This document shows positions 42,516-52,038 of a stretch of DNA of 64,000 bases, one piece after another. Origin of the DNA: CAMLJR01 sp964631955 (lineage in GTDB: Bacteria; Pseudomonadota; Gammaproteobacteria; Pseudomonadales; CAMLJR01); the NCBI GenBank assembly GCA_964631955.1, contig CAZWBA010000002.1, positions 124,001-188,000 on the forward strand, in the 5' to 3' direction. The position numbers were made by a program, and so were the translations under genes. Positions within the stretch are counted from its first letter, which is position 1. Every line of letters starts with the position of its first letter. The notes beneath the pieces are model-generated. The model had not been told where the DNA came from and made no database searches. It was given only the letters and a program-made list of their open reading frames with translations.

Positions 42516-43733
42516 CTAACTCAGCAATTTGGTGAAGAACAGCACCAGCGCATCCCACAGACGGTGGAAAATGCCGCCTTTCTCCACGGTTTCGAGCGCC
42601 ACGAGCGGCGTCCTGTAAATCGTTTCACCATCGAGCGTCACCACCATTTCACCGACCGGCTGATTGGCAGCGATGGGCGCCTGCAGATATTTTTCGACAT
42701 TCATTACCGCCTGAATCTGCTCGCGCCTGCCGCGCGGATAGGTCAGCGCGATGTCCTTGTCGACACCGAGTTTTATCGTCTCCCCGGCCCCGCCCCAGAT
42801 ACGCGGCTGCGCGACTTCGGCGCCAGCCTGATAAATCCTGCTCGTTTCGAAATAGCGGAAACCGTAAGCGAGCAGTTTTTCGGTTTCCTGCTCGCGCATA
42901 TTGATGCTGTCGGCGCCGAGTATCACCGTGATCAGACGCATGCCGTTGCGCAGCGCCGACGAAACCAGGCAATAACCCGCCTCCTGCGTATGCCCGGTCT
43001 TCAATCCGTCGACGGTGGGATCGCGCCGCAGCAGACCGTTGCGGTTGAACTGGCGAATATTGTTGTAGGTAAATTCCTGCACCTTGTAGAGCGCGTATTC
43101 ATTCGGAAATTTGATGATCGCCTGCGACAGCAGCGCGAGGTCGCGCGCGCTGGTGTAGTGCTGCGGATCCGGCAGGCCGTGCGAATTCACGAAGTGCGTA
43201 TTGGCCATGCCGAGCTTCTGCGCGTGCTGATTCATCACATCGGCGAAGGCGCTGTCGCTGCCCGCAAGATATTCGGCCACGGCCACCGTCGCATCGTTAC
43301 CCGACGACACCACGATACCCAGATGCAGATCGTGCAGTTTCACCTGCGTGCCGACCTGAATGAACATCAGCGACGATTCCCTGAACTCGGGATTCTGCGT
43401 CCACGCCGATTTTGAAATCGTCACCATGTCATCGACGTGCACATGCCCCTGCTCCAGCTCGTACGACAGCACATAACTCGTCATGAGCTTGGTCAGGCTC
43501 GCGGGGGGCAGCCGGGTATCCGCATTGCCCTCGGCGATCACCCGACCGCTGTCGGCATCGATCATGATGTAGGCCTTCGCCGCGATCGCCGGCGGCGAAG
43601 GTGTGGTGACGGGAACCGGATTCAGAATCGGCGCCCGCTGCGTCTGCGCCCAGGCAGACTGTTGTAAAAAACCGATCTCCTGCCCGGCGATGACCAGCGC
43701 CAGTGCGGCAATGAGCTTCACAGATCTTTTCAT
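42516..43733 (-). CDS. dacA: D-alanyl-D-alanine carboxypeptidase (PBP5/6 type)
   Basis: A peptidoglycan carboxypeptidase of 405 residues that removes the terminal D-Ala of stem peptides. A signal peptide is followed by the catalytic SxxK (ASLTKLMTSYVL), SGN (VSSGNDATVAVAEYL) and KTG (GLKTGHTQEAGYC). The C-terminal beta domain is followed by an amphipathic end (GGIFHRLWDALVLFFTKLLS) that probably anchors it to the inner membrane, as in PBP5. Related genes may be called dacC in some genomes. It lies in the cell-wall group with rlpA, mltB, rodA and mrdA. Confidence 0.95.
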   Translation of the reverse strand: MKRSVKLIAALALVIAGQEIGFLQQSAWAQTQRAPILNPVPVTTPSPPAIAAKAYIMIDADSGRVIAEGNADTRLPPASLTKLMTSYVLSYELEQGHVHVDDMVTISKSAWTQNPEFRESSLMFIQVGTQVKLHDLHLGIVVSSGNDATVAVAEYLAGSDSAFADVMNQHAQKLGMANTHFVNSHGLPDPQHYTSARDLALLSQAIIKFPNEYALYKVQEFTYNNIRQFNRNGLLRRDPTVDGLKTGHTQEAGYCLVSSALRNGMRLITVILGADSINMREQETEKLLAYGFRYFETSRIYQAGAEVAQPRIWGGAGETIKLGVDKDIALTYPRGRREQIQAVMNVEKYLQAPIAANQPVGEMVVTLDGETIYRTPLVALETVEKGGIFHRLWDALVLFFTKLLS

Positions 43734-43833
43734 TGGGTTTCCTGTTTCCTGAACCAGTGGTGGATATTTCGATCGTGCCGGCCAGCGGCCGGAATGGATG
43801 TTTTTCGGGCAGCGGTGTCAGTCCGATGATTGA

Positions 43834-44709
43834 TTACTTATCGGCATCGACCACGCGCGCGGATTCGCTCAGGCGACGTTCGAGCAATTGCCCCCGCACC
43901 TGCTCGGCCAGCGCGCGGTCGCGCAGCGGACCGATACGCACGCGATACAGCACCGGACCCGACGGCGTGCGCTGTACCACGACGGGATGATTCTGCGATT
44001 TCGCCAGCCGCGCGCGCAAAGCTTCCGCCGCGCGCGGATCGCCAAAGGCGCCGGCCTGCACATAAACGGCACCGGAATCGATGGCTGCGGGAGCGGATGG
44101 CGGCGGCGCTTCCGGTTTTCTGGGCGGCACCACCGCCGGCGGTGCGACGGGCGCGTCGCGCGGCGGCCAATTATCCACATCGATTGCCGCCACCTCCACA
44201 AATGCCGTGCCCTTACCCGCATAGCCCAGCTTCACCGCAGCCGCATACGATAAATCGATGATGCGATTGCTCACGAAAGGTCCGCGATCGTTGACGCGCA
44301 CCACGGCCTGGCGATTATTTTCGAGATTGGTGACGAGCACATACGTCGGAATCGGCAAGGTCTTGTGCGCGGCAGTCATCTCGTACACATCGTATTTTTC
44401 GCCGTTCGAGGTGCTCTGGCCGTGAAACTTGGTGCCATACCACGATGCGATACCGGTCTGCCGATAGCCCTTCGACGAAGGCAGCAACACATAGGTCTGG
44501 CCGAGCACGGTGTACGGGCTCTTATTGCCGGCTCTGGTGATCGGCTCGCGCCTGGGCACCGCGTCCCTGATCTCGTCGGGATTCAGTTTGCGCGACGGCG
44601 TGCCATCGCGCGAGGGTGCGCCGCTGCACGCGACCAGCGCGCAGAGCGTCATTAACAGCGCAGGTAATGCAGCGCCGGTTTTTACCGGAGTCATCGCAAC
44701 CGCTTTCAT
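43834..44709 (-). CDS. rlpA: Septal ring lytic transglycosylase RlpA
   Basis: An outer-membrane lipoprotein of about 291 residues from the ATG at 44709. A GTG at 44742 is less likely. The lipobox is LVAC. The double-psi beta-barrel region QTGIASWYGTKFHGQSTSNGEKYD carries the acidic and His residues of the lytic site, with VLVTNLENNRQAVVRVNDRGPF. A proline-rich linker leads to a C-terminal SPOR domain (VYVQAGAFGDPRAAEALRARLAK) that binds denuded glycan at the septum. It cuts glycan strands lacking stem peptides. Confidence 0.95.
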   Translation of the reverse strand: MKAVAMTPVKTGAALPALLMTLCALVACSGAPSRDGTPSRKLNPDEIRDAVPRREPITRAGNKSPYTVLGQTYVLLPSSKGYRQTGIASWYGTKFHGQSTSNGEKYDVYEMTAAHKTLPIPTYVLVTNLENNRQAVVRVNDRGPFVSNRIIDLSYAAAVKLGYAGKGTAFVEVAAIDVDNWPPRDAPVAPPAVVPPRKPEAPPPSAPAAIDSGAVYVQAGAFGDPRAAEALRARLAKSQNHPVVVQRTPSGPVLYRVRIGPLRDRALAEQVRGQLLERRLSESARVVDADK

Positions 44710-44743
44710 CGCCGGCTCATCGCGACCAGTTTCACCGATCACT

Positions 44744-45778
44744 TCACCGCGACCATTGCGCGGCGATTTCCTGGCTCAGCTGCACCACGGCCATCGAATA
44801 CAACTGGCTGCGGTTGTAGCGCGTGATCATGTAGAAATTATTCAGCGCGAACCAGTATTCGTTGCCGCTCTCGCCTTCGAGCACGAATAGCGCCGCCTGC
44901 GTATCGTCGGGCAGGGTTGTCACCGGGTTGATGCCTTTCGCCCGGTATTCGCGCAGCGGAGTCACGGGCTCAAGCACGTCTTTCAGCACGCCTTCGGGCA
45001 ACGGTTCCTTCACCGCCGCGCGCACAGTGATCGGCGCACCGCGCTGCCAGCCGTGGCCCTTGAGATAGTTGCCGACACTGCCGATGGCATCGTCGATGTC
45101 GGTGAGAATATTGACCGACCCGTCGCCATCGAAATCGATCGCGTATTTGCGATAGCTGCTCGGCATGAACTGCCCGAAACCCATCGCACCCGCGTAGGAA
45201 CCGAGCAGGCGATCGGCTGCGAGTTTCTGTTCGCGCGCCATCAGAAAATATTCGACGAGTTGCGTGCGAAAGAAATCGGCGCGCGGCGGATAGTCGAAGC
45301 CCAGCGTCGTCAGCGCATCGAGCACGCGGTAACTGCCCGTATTGCGACCGTAACGGGTTTCGACGCCGATGATCGCAACGATAATCGCCGCGGGCACACC
45401 CGATTCACGTTCGGCGCGCGCCAGTGTGGCGGCGTGCTCGCGCCAGAATGCCACGCCCTGCGTAATGCGATCGTTAGTGACGAACAGCTTGCGATAATCT
45501 TTCCACGGCTTGGCTTTTTCCGCAGGCCGCGCAATCGCTTCGAGTATCGACTGCTGACGCTCTGCGCGCGCCAGCATCGCAACAATTTCCTCGCGTTTGA
45601 AACCGTGCTGGCTGACCATTTCGTCGATAAAGTCTTTTGCGAGCGGATGCGCGCTGTAATCGGCGAACGCAGGCTGCGCGAATGGCAGAGACAGCGCCAG
45701 TAAACACAGCGCAGCGCGCAAACCGTGACACCACTGCGCGCACTCTGATAAAAAAAACCGAATCGAACCAGTCCGCAT
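44744..45778 (-). CDS. mltB: Lytic murein transglycosylase B
   Basis: A membrane-bound or periplasmic lytic transglycosylase of about 344 residues. I chose the ATG at 45778 because GAGGG sits nine bases upstream. The frame allows starts at 45796 and 45811. A signal peptide ends near QPAFA. The catalytic Glu is in IVAIIGVETRYGRNTGSYRVLDAL. GAMGFGQFMPSSYRKYAIDFDGDGSVNI and IGSVGNYLKGHGWQRG are MltB family blocks. The signal sequence has no obvious lipobox, so it may be soluble or helix-anchored rather than a lipoprotein. Confidence 0.93.
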   Translation of the reverse strand: MRTGSIRFFLSECAQWCHGLRAALCLLALSLPFAQPAFADYSAHPLAKDFIDEMVSQHGFKREEIVAMLARAERQQSILEAIARPAEKAKPWKDYRKLFVTNDRITQGVAFWREHAATLARAERESGVPAAIIVAIIGVETRYGRNTGSYRVLDALTTLGFDYPPRADFFRTQLVEYFLMAREQKLAADRLLGSYAGAMGFGQFMPSSYRKYAIDFDGDGSVNILTDIDDAIGSVGNYLKGHGWQRGAPITVRAAVKEPLPEGVLKDVLEPVTPLREYRAKGINPVTTLPDDTQAALFVLEGESGNEYWFALNNFYMITRYNRSQLYSMAVVQLSQEIAAQWSR

Positions 45779-45879
45779 CAATACCGCCCTCGCCATTTTT
45801 ATTCGCCGCACCGTTTATTCATCGCCCTGTTTATTCATCGCACACTGTGATATCGCAGCGTCATTCATTGTGCTGTCAT

Positions 45880-47022
45880 TCATTGCACCATAACGCGTTT
45901 CTCGCTCGCAATGGCCATCAATAAACCAAAGCCGGCGAAGAGTGTCACCAGCGCCGTACCGCCCTGACTGATCAGCGGCAACGGTACACCAACGACGGGC
46001 AGAATGCCCGCCACCATTCCCATGTTCACGAAGACATACACGAAAAACGTCAGCACCACGCTGCCGGCGAGCAGACGGCCGAAACAATGCTGCGCGCTGA
46101 CGGCGATCCACATGCCGCGCGCGAGCAGCGCGATGTATAACGCGAGCAGCACGAGCACGCCGCGCAATCCCCATTCTTCCGACAGCACGGCGATGATGAA
46201 ATCGGTGTGTCCTTCCGGCAGAAAATCGAGATGCGATTGCGTGCCCTGCAACCATCCCTTGCCGTAAAGGCCGCCGGAACCGATCGCGGTTTTCGACTGG
46301 ATGATGTTCCAGCCCGCGCCGAGTTTGTCCGCCTCGGGATTGAGCAGCGTGAGAACGCGCCGGCGCTGATAATCGTGCAGTACGTATTCCCACATCGGAT
46401 ACGCCGCTGCGGCGAGCACGCCGACCGCGATCACGATGTAGCGCCAGCTCAATCCCGCCAGCAATAAAACGAAAGAGCCGGCCGCGGCGATCAGAATCGA
46501 GGTGCCCAGATCCGGTTGTTCGGCGACGAACAACACGGGAATGAAAATGATGATGAGCGCCATGACGATGTATTTGAAACGCGGCGGCAATACGCGCGCG
46601 GATAAATACCACGCCGCCGCCATCGGCGTGGCGAGTTTCATGATCTCCGATGGCTGGAACTGAAATCCGATATGCAGCCACCGTGTCGCGCCTTTGGCGT
46701 TGACGCCGAAAATCGGCACCATCGCGAGCAAAAACAATCCGCCTGCATACACCCACGGCGCAAACCGTTTCACCCGCTCCATATCGAGCTGCGCGATAAA
46801 AATCATCACCGTGTACGCGATCAGAAAAAAGCGTCCCTGCCGGTACACCGTATCGATACTGCGCCCGCTCGCGCTGTACAGCGTGACCAGACCGAACGTC
46901 GTCAGCACCAGCAGAATGGCCAGCAACAGCCAGTCGATATGCAGACGTTCCAGCACCGAGCGCGGCCGCGACAGCTGCGCCGTGCCGGCGGGCATATTGC
47001 GAATGAAATCGCCGTATCTCAT
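45880..47022 (-). CDS. rodA: Rod-shape peptidoglycan glycosyltransferase RodA
   Basis: A SEDS-family polymerase of 380 residues with about ten membrane helices. Typical SEDS sequences appear: GARWLHIGFQFQPSEIMKLATP (here GATRWLHIG), QPDLGTSILI, SKTAIGSGGLYGKGW, LPEGHTDFIIAVLSEEWG and GVPLPLISQGGTALV. It works with the transpeptidase PBP2 encoded upstream. The gap to mltB holds short repeated TTTATTCATCGC and TCATTCATTG sequences. Confidence 0.96.
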   Translation of the reverse strand: MRYGDFIRNMPAGTAQLSRPRSVLERLHIDWLLLAILLVLTTFGLVTLYSASGRSIDTVYRQGRFFLIAYTVMIFIAQLDMERVKRFAPWVYAGGLFLLAMVPIFGVNAKGATRWLHIGFQFQPSEIMKLATPMAAAWYLSARVLPPRFKYIVMALIIIFIPVLFVAEQPDLGTSILIAAAGSFVLLLAGLSWRYIVIAVGVLAAAAYPMWEYVLHDYQRRRVLTLLNPEADKLGAGWNIIQSKTAIGSGGLYGKGWLQGTQSHLDFLPEGHTDFIIAVLSEEWGLRGVLVLLALYIALLARGMWIAVSAQHCFGRLLAGSVVLTFFVYVFVNMGMVAGILPVVGVPLPLISQGGTALVTLFAGFGLLMAIASEKRVMVQ

Positions 47023-47116
47023 ATCGGCACACCCGTTATTTCGGTAAAGCGTTTATCGGCGACGAATAGCGGCGCTGCACGCATCGGTAAAATCCGTATC
47101 GACGGCACGAACATCG

Positions 47117-48994
47117 TCATTCGTCGGACGCTCCGGCGACGGGCTCGGCGTGATGCTGCACTTCGCCGAGCAGATAGACATCGGCCATCTTGCGCGCGAT
47201 CGGCGCCGCGGCCGACGATCCGTGTTCGCCGTTTTCGACGAGGATCGCGATGGCTATTTTCGGATCTTCCACCGGCGCAAAGGCTATGAACCAGGCATGA
47301 TCGCGCTTGCGTTTTTCGACCTGCGACGCGTCGTATTTGATCCCCTGCGCATACCCGACGACCTGCGCGGTGCCGGTTTTTCCCGCCATGGTGTACGCGA
47401 TATCCCTGCCGATCCCTTTCGCCGTGCCGCGCTCGCCGTGCACGACGAGGCGCATGCCCTCGATCACCACATCCCACATCGACTTCGGCAATTCGACGTG
47501 TTTGGCTTCGGGCACCGGAATATCGTGACCGCCGACGCTTTTCACGATGCGCGGCTCGAAGCGTGCGCCGCGATTGGCGATGACCGCGGTCGCCAGCGCG
47601 AGCTGCAGCGGTGTCGCCAGCACATAGCCCTGACCGATACCGGCGCTCAATGTTTCGCCGGGATACCAGACCTGCTTCAGCGCCTTGCGCTTCCACGCGC
47701 GCGACGGCATTACGCCGCCCCGTTCAAACGTGTTATCGATACCGGTCGCCGAACCGAAACCGAATTGCACGGTGAAATCGTGCAGTCGATCGATATTCAG
47801 TTTGTGCGCGAGATCGTAAAAATACACATCGCACGATTGCGCAATGGCGTCATACACGTCGACACCGCCGCCATGACCGCCGCGCTTCCAGTCGCGGTAC
47901 TGGCGCGAATCGCCGGGCAGCTGATAAAAACCGGGATCGCTGATGCGTGTCGACGGCGTCACCGTGCCATACGACAGACCGGCGAGCGCATAAAAAGGCT
48001 TCATCGTCGAACCGGGCGGATACGTACCCTGCAGGGTGCGGTTGTACAGCGGGCGATCGAGCGAATCGCGCAGCTCGCGATAGATCGACCCGGGAATTCC
48101 GGTGACGAATAAATTCGGATCGAACGACGGCGTACTCACCAGCGCGAGCACGCCGCCGGTTTTCGGATCGATCGCAACGGCAGCGCCGCGATGGTCGCCA
48201 AAGGCCTCCTGCGCCACCTGCTGCAATTTCACATCGAGATACAGGCGCACATCGTCGCCGGGCGTCGGCTCATTGCGTTCGAGCACGCGCAACACGCGTC
48301 CGCGCGCATTCGTTTCGACATTCTGATAACCGACCCTGCCGTGCAGCGCATCTTCGTAATAGCGCTCGACGCCGATTTTTCCCATGTAGTTGGTGCCGGC
48401 GTAATTCTGTACCTGCTCGCCCGTGAGCGATTTCAACTCCTTCTCGCTGATACGGCCGACATAGCCGAGCGCATGCGCAAGCAATTCCTTGTGCGGATAA
48501 CTGCGCACGAATTCGGCTTCGACTTCGACGCCCGGCAGGCGATGGCGATTGATCGCGAGTAGCGCGATTTCCTCTTCGTTCAGGCGATATTTCAACGGCA
48601 CCGACTGATACGGATAACGATCTTTCAGCCGCCCCATGAATTTATCGACATCATCATCGTCGATCGAAATCAGCGAGCGGACGAGCGCGAGCGTTTTGTT
48701 GAGATCCCTGACCTGCTCTTTGGTAATCGTCAGCGAATAACTCGGTGCATTATCGGCGAGCACCACGCCGTTGCGATCGTAAATCAGACCGCGCCGCGGC
48801 GGCAGCGGCTGCAATTGCACGCGATTGCGATCGGATTCGGTGCGGTATTTTTCGTATTGATTGATCTGCAAATCGAAATAGCGATAAACCAGGATGCCGA
48901 AACCGACCAGCATAATGATCGCAGCCGCGAGAATACGCAGCGTAAAAATGCGTACCTCGTGATAGGGATCTTTGAGTGCTAGACGTTCAGGCAT
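47117..48994 (-). CDS. mrdA: Penicillin-binding protein 2 (MrdA)
   Basis: A class B penicillin-binding protein of 625 residues that cross-links peptidoglycan in the elongasome. An N-terminal membrane helix (FTLRILAAAIIMLVGFGILVY) is followed by the pedestal domain and the transpeptidase domain. The catalytic Ser is in PPGSTMKPFYALAGL, the SxN motif is AQSCDVYFYDLA and KTG is AGKTGTAQVVGYAQ. It is placed next to rodA, its functional partner, and rlmH-rsfS upstream, which is the expected gammaproteobacterial order. Confidence 0.97.
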   Translation of the reverse strand: MPERLALKDPYHEVRIFTLRILAAAIIMLVGFGILVYRYFDLQINQYEKYRTESDRNRVQLQPLPPRRGLIYDRNGVVLADNAPSYSLTITKEQVRDLNKTLALVRSLISIDDDDVDKFMGRLKDRYPYQSVPLKYRLNEEEIALLAINRHRLPGVEVEAEFVRSYPHKELLAHALGYVGRISEKELKSLTGEQVQNYAGTNYMGKIGVERYYEDALHGRVGYQNVETNARGRVLRVLERNEPTPGDDVRLYLDVKLQQVAQEAFGDHRGAAVAIDPKTGGVLALVSTPSFDPNLFVTGIPGSIYRELRDSLDRPLYNRTLQGTYPPGSTMKPFYALAGLSYGTVTPSTRISDPGFYQLPGDSRQYRDWKRGGHGGGVDVYDAIAQSCDVYFYDLAHKLNIDRLHDFTVQFGFGSATGIDNTFERGGVMPSRAWKRKALKQVWYPGETLSAGIGQGYVLATPLQLALATAVIANRGARFEPRIVKSVGGHDIPVPEAKHVELPKSMWDVVIEGMRLVVHGERGTAKGIGRDIAYTMAGKTGTAQVVGYAQGIKYDASQVEKRKRDHAWFIAFAPVEDPKIAIAILVENGEHGSSAAAPIARKMADVYLLGEVQHHAEPVAGASDE

Positions 48995-49066
48995 AAGGTC
49001 CGCTGGTAATCAGGTCATCTGCGGTCGTTCCCGCGCGGGAAGGACACCGGTTTTTTTCAATCATCC

Positions 49067-49555
49067 CTATCCCCGGTGGTATGGATGATTGCTGTTGATG
49101 CTCCACGCGCGATACAACTGCTCGGCGAAGACGACGCGCACGATGGGGTGCGGCAGCGTCAATGCCGACAGCGACCAGCGCTGCTGCGCGCGATCGAGAC
49201 ACGCTGCGGCGAGGCCGTCGGGGCCGCCGACCAGTATGCTGACCGGATCGCCATTCTGCTGCCATTTCGACAATTCGACCGCGAATTGCTCGGTCGAAAC
49301 CGATTTGCCTTTGACATCGAGCGCGATCACAAAATCGCGCGCACCGATTGCCGCCGACATCGCCTCGCCCTCCTGCTGCAATGCGCGTGCGATATCGGCA
49401 TTTTTTCCGCCCGCGTTCTTTTTGAAACGCTGGCCGAGCGCGATTTCGCGAATTTCAAATTGAATTTCGGGCGGCAGGCGCTTGCGATATTCGGCGACAC
49501 CGGCTTCGACCCACGCCGGCATGCGAGTTCCCACCGCAAGCAAACGAATCAGCAT
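49067..49555 (-). CDS. rlmH: 23S rRNA pseudouridine1915 N3-methyltransferase
   Basis: A SPOUT methyltransferase of 162 residues acting on position 1915 of 23S rRNA after the 70S ribosome forms. VGTRMPAWVEAGVAEYRKRLP, the SAM-knot IALDVKGKSVSTEQFAVEL, SILVGGPDGLA and SLSALTLPHPIVRVVFAEQLYRA are family hallmarks. The end adds only a few residues (NSNHPYHRG region) compared with the E. coli enzyme of 155. It lies between mrdA and rsfS as usual. Confidence 0.96.
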   Translation of the reverse strand: MLIRLLAVGTRMPAWVEAGVAEYRKRLPPEIQFEIREIALGQRFKKNAGGKNADIARALQQEGEAMSAAIGARDFVIALDVKGKSVSTEQFAVELSKWQQNGDPVSILVGGPDGLAAACLDRAQQRWSLSALTLPHPIVRVVFAEQLYRAWSINSNHPYHRG

Positions 49556-49583
49556 CGTTATTTTTTACCGTGTTGGGCCGGCG

Positions 49584-49991
49584 TTATTTTTTCGCGGGTT
49601 CCGATTCGTTATCCGCCGATTCATGCTGGCGTGCGGCTTCGCTCTGACCTGCCGTCTGACTTTTGCCAACCGGCTGGGACCACATGCGTTCGAGATCGTA
49701 GAACGCGCGCGTTTCCGGCAGCATGACATGCACGATGACATCGCCCAGATCGACGAGTACCCATTCGCCCGCATCCTCACCTTCGATACCAAAAACTTTT
49801 CCGCCGCGCTTTTTCACTTCAACGGAAACATTATCGGCAAGCGATTTCACGTGACGATTCGATGTGCCGCTGCAAAAAATCATGGCGTCGGCAACATTGG
49901 TGAGTGTACGCACATCGAGCGCGAGAATTTCGCGGCCTTTCAGATCCTCGAGGGCGGCGGTAGCGATTTGTTTCAATTCATCGGCGGTCAT
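49584..49991 (-). CDS. rsfS: Ribosomal silencing factor RsfS
   Basis: A protein of 135 residues that binds uL14 and blocks joining of ribosomal subunits in slow growth. ALEDLKGREILALDVR, ADAMIFCSGTSNRHVKSLADNV and GEWVLVDLGDVIVHVMLPETRAFYDLERMW are the full RsfS domain. The last 28 residues are a polar, Gln/Ser/Glu-rich tail without homology that I can name. nadD lies upstream. Confidence 0.96.
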   Translation of the reverse strand: MTADELKQIATAALEDLKGREILALDVRTLTNVADAMIFCSGTSNRHVKSLADNVSVEVKKRGGKVFGIEGEDAGEWVLVDLGDVIVHVMLPETRAFYDLERMWSQPVGKSQTAGQSEAARQHESADNESEPAKK

Positions 49992-50021
49992 GTTGAAAAT
50001 GTTTTCTCCTCGAAAATAAAA

Positions 50022-50660
50022 CTACAGATATAAACCGTTCGTGCGAATAAATTCCCACACGGCATCGGGCAATAAATAACGCGGCGAACGCTGTGCGCGA
50101 ATCAGATCGCGAATCGCCGTTGCCGATATCGGTAGCGGCGTCGGCTGCACCACCGCGATCGAACCCGCTGCCGAATGTTTCAGCTGCCCGATATCGACGC
50201 GACGCTCGCGCAGCAATTCGGCGACGGCGCCGGCTTCCACCAATGCACTCCCCGGACGCTGCATCACCACGATATGCGCGAAATCGGGCAGCTCGCGCCA
50301 GCGGTGCCAGGTATCGAGCGCGGCAAACGCATCCATGCCGACAATCAGATGCAGCCGGCAGCGAGCGCCGATTTCCGCGCGCAACGCGGTGAGCGTATCG
50401 ATCGTGTACGACGGGCCTTCACGCTGAATTTCGTGCGCATCGATCGAAAGCTCCGCTTCGCCGGCGATGGCGAGTTCAAGCATGCGCAGACGCTGCTCGC
50501 TGCTCGCGCCGGGCTCCGCACGATGCGGCGGGCGATGACAGGGAACGAAGCGCAATTCATCGCACGCGAGCAATTCGCGCACTTCAATAGCGGCGCGCAG
50601 ATGTCCGATATGAATGGGATCGAATGTCCCGCCGAAAATCGCGAGGCTTTCAGGCGACAT
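50022..50660 (-). CDS. nadD: Nicotinate-nucleotide adenylyltransferase
   Basis: A protein of 212 residues that joins NaMN and ATP to make NaAD in NAD synthesis. The nucleotidyltransferase motif is GGTFDPIHIGHLRAA (HxGH). VPCHRPPHR, LIVGMDAFAALDTWHRW, and the C-terminal ISATAIRDLIRAQRSPRYLLPDAVWEFI (SxTxxR) are complete. It overlaps the proA stop by one base, so the two are coupled. Confidence 0.96.
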   Translation of the reverse strand: MSPESLAIFGGTFDPIHIGHLRAAIEVRELLACDELRFVPCHRPPHRAEPGASSEQRLRMLELAIAGEAELSIDAHEIQREGPSYTIDTLTALRAEIGARCRLHLIVGMDAFAALDTWHRWRELPDFAHIVVMQRPGSALVEAGAVAELLRERRVDIGQLKHSAAGSIAVVQPTPLPISATAIRDLIRAQRSPRYLLPDAVWEFIRTNGLYL

Positions 50661-51916
50661 TACTGACGGACGTGGCCATCGCCGAGCACCACGAATTTTT
50701 GCGAGGTCAGCCCTTCGAGTCCGACCGGACCGCGCGCGTGGAATTTATCGGTGGAAATTCCCACTTCCGCACCGAGGCCGTATTCGAAACCATCGGCAAA
50801 GCGCGTCGACGCATTGATCATCACCGAGCTCGAATCGACTTCGCGCAGAAAACGGCGACCGCGCGTGTAATTCTCCGTGATGATCGAGTCGGTATGCTGC
50901 GAACCATACGTGTTGATGTGATCGATCGCTTCATCGAGCGTATCGACGATGCGGATCGACAGAATCGGCGCGAGATATTCGGTGCGCCAGTCTTCTTCGG
51001 TGGCAGCATTTGCAGCAGGTATTAATGTTTGCGTACGCCGGCAGCCGCGCAATTCCACACCGGCTTCGATCAATGCTTCGGCCAGACGCGGCAGAATTTT
51101 CGGCGCCACACTATTCGCAACCAGTAACGTTTCCATCGTGTTGCAAGTGCCATAGCGCTGCGTTTTTGCATTCATCGCCACGCGCAACGCCTTATCGACA
51201 TCGGCGCTGTCGTCGATGAAGACATGACAGATACCGTCGAGATGTTTGATGACGGGCACGCGCGCATCTTTCGAAATACGCTCGATCAAACCCTTGCCGC
51301 CGCGCGGCACAATGACATCGACAAATTCGGGCATCGTAATCATTTCACCGACCGCCGCGCGATCGGTGGTATCGACCACCTGCACCGCGGTTTCAGGCAA
51401 GCCCGCAGCGGCGAGACCCTCGCGCAGACATTGGGCGATGGCGCGGTTGGCTTCGATCGCTTCGGAGCCGCCGCGCAGAATGGTCGCGTTGCCGGATTTG
51501 AGCGCAAGGCTCGCCGCTTCGACCGTCACGTTCGGGCGCGCTTCGTAAATGATGCCGATCACGCCGAGCGGCACGCGCATGCGACCGACCTGGATGCCGC
51601 TGGGACGGTAGACGAGATCGGTGATCGCGCCGATCGGATCGGGCAGCGCCGCAACCTGGCGCAAACCTTCGATCATGGTATCGATGCCTTTCGGTTTGAG
51701 TTCGAGGCGATCGAGCATGGCGCTGTCGAGACCATTGGCGCGCGCGCGCTCCATGTCTTTGGCGTTGGCGGCGAGAATGACATCGCGGTGTTCAATGATG
51801 GCATCGGCGGTGGCGAGCAGCGCTGCATTTTTCTGCGCAGTTTCGGCGCGCGCGAGTTCGCGCGATGCCTGCCGCGCGGCGCGCCCGAGAGTTTGCATAT
51901 ACGACTTCACATCCAT
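50660..51916 (-). CDS. proA: Gamma-glutamyl phosphate reductase
   Basis: An NADPH-dependent dehydrogenase of 418 residues in proline synthesis. The ATG at 51916 is chosen because it gives a length like E. coli ProA (417). An ATG at 51934 adds six residues. Features are VPLGVIGIIYEARPNVTVEAASLALKSGNATILRGG, the catalytic Cys in YGTCNTMETLLV, and NASTRFADGFEYGLGAEVGISTDKFHARGPVGLEGL. proB is not in the window. Confidence 0.96.
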   Translation of the reverse strand: MDVKSYMQTLGRAARQASRELARAETAQKNAALLATADAIIEHRDVILAANAKDMERARANGLDSAMLDRLELKPKGIDTMIEGLRQVAALPDPIGAITDLVYRPSGIQVGRMRVPLGVIGIIYEARPNVTVEAASLALKSGNATILRGGSEAIEANRAIAQCLREGLAAAGLPETAVQVVDTTDRAAVGEMITMPEFVDVIVPRGGKGLIERISKDARVPVIKHLDGICHVFIDDSADVDKALRVAMNAKTQRYGTCNTMETLLVANSVAPKILPRLAEALIEAGVELRGCRRTQTLIPAANAATEEDWRTEYLAPILSIRIVDTLDEAIDHINTYGSQHTDSIITENYTRGRRFLREVDSSSVMINASTRFADGFEYGLGAEVGISTDKFHARGPVGLEGLTSQKFVVLGDGHVRQ

Positions 51917-52038
51917 CGCTCGCCTGCCGCTCATCTGAAAATACGAATGGGCGGCGATTATACCGCGCCCCCGCGCAATTGGCCCCGCAGTTTGTCGAGA
52001 CGAATCAGCGCTGCGAATGAATCAGGGCTGCGAAGGGA

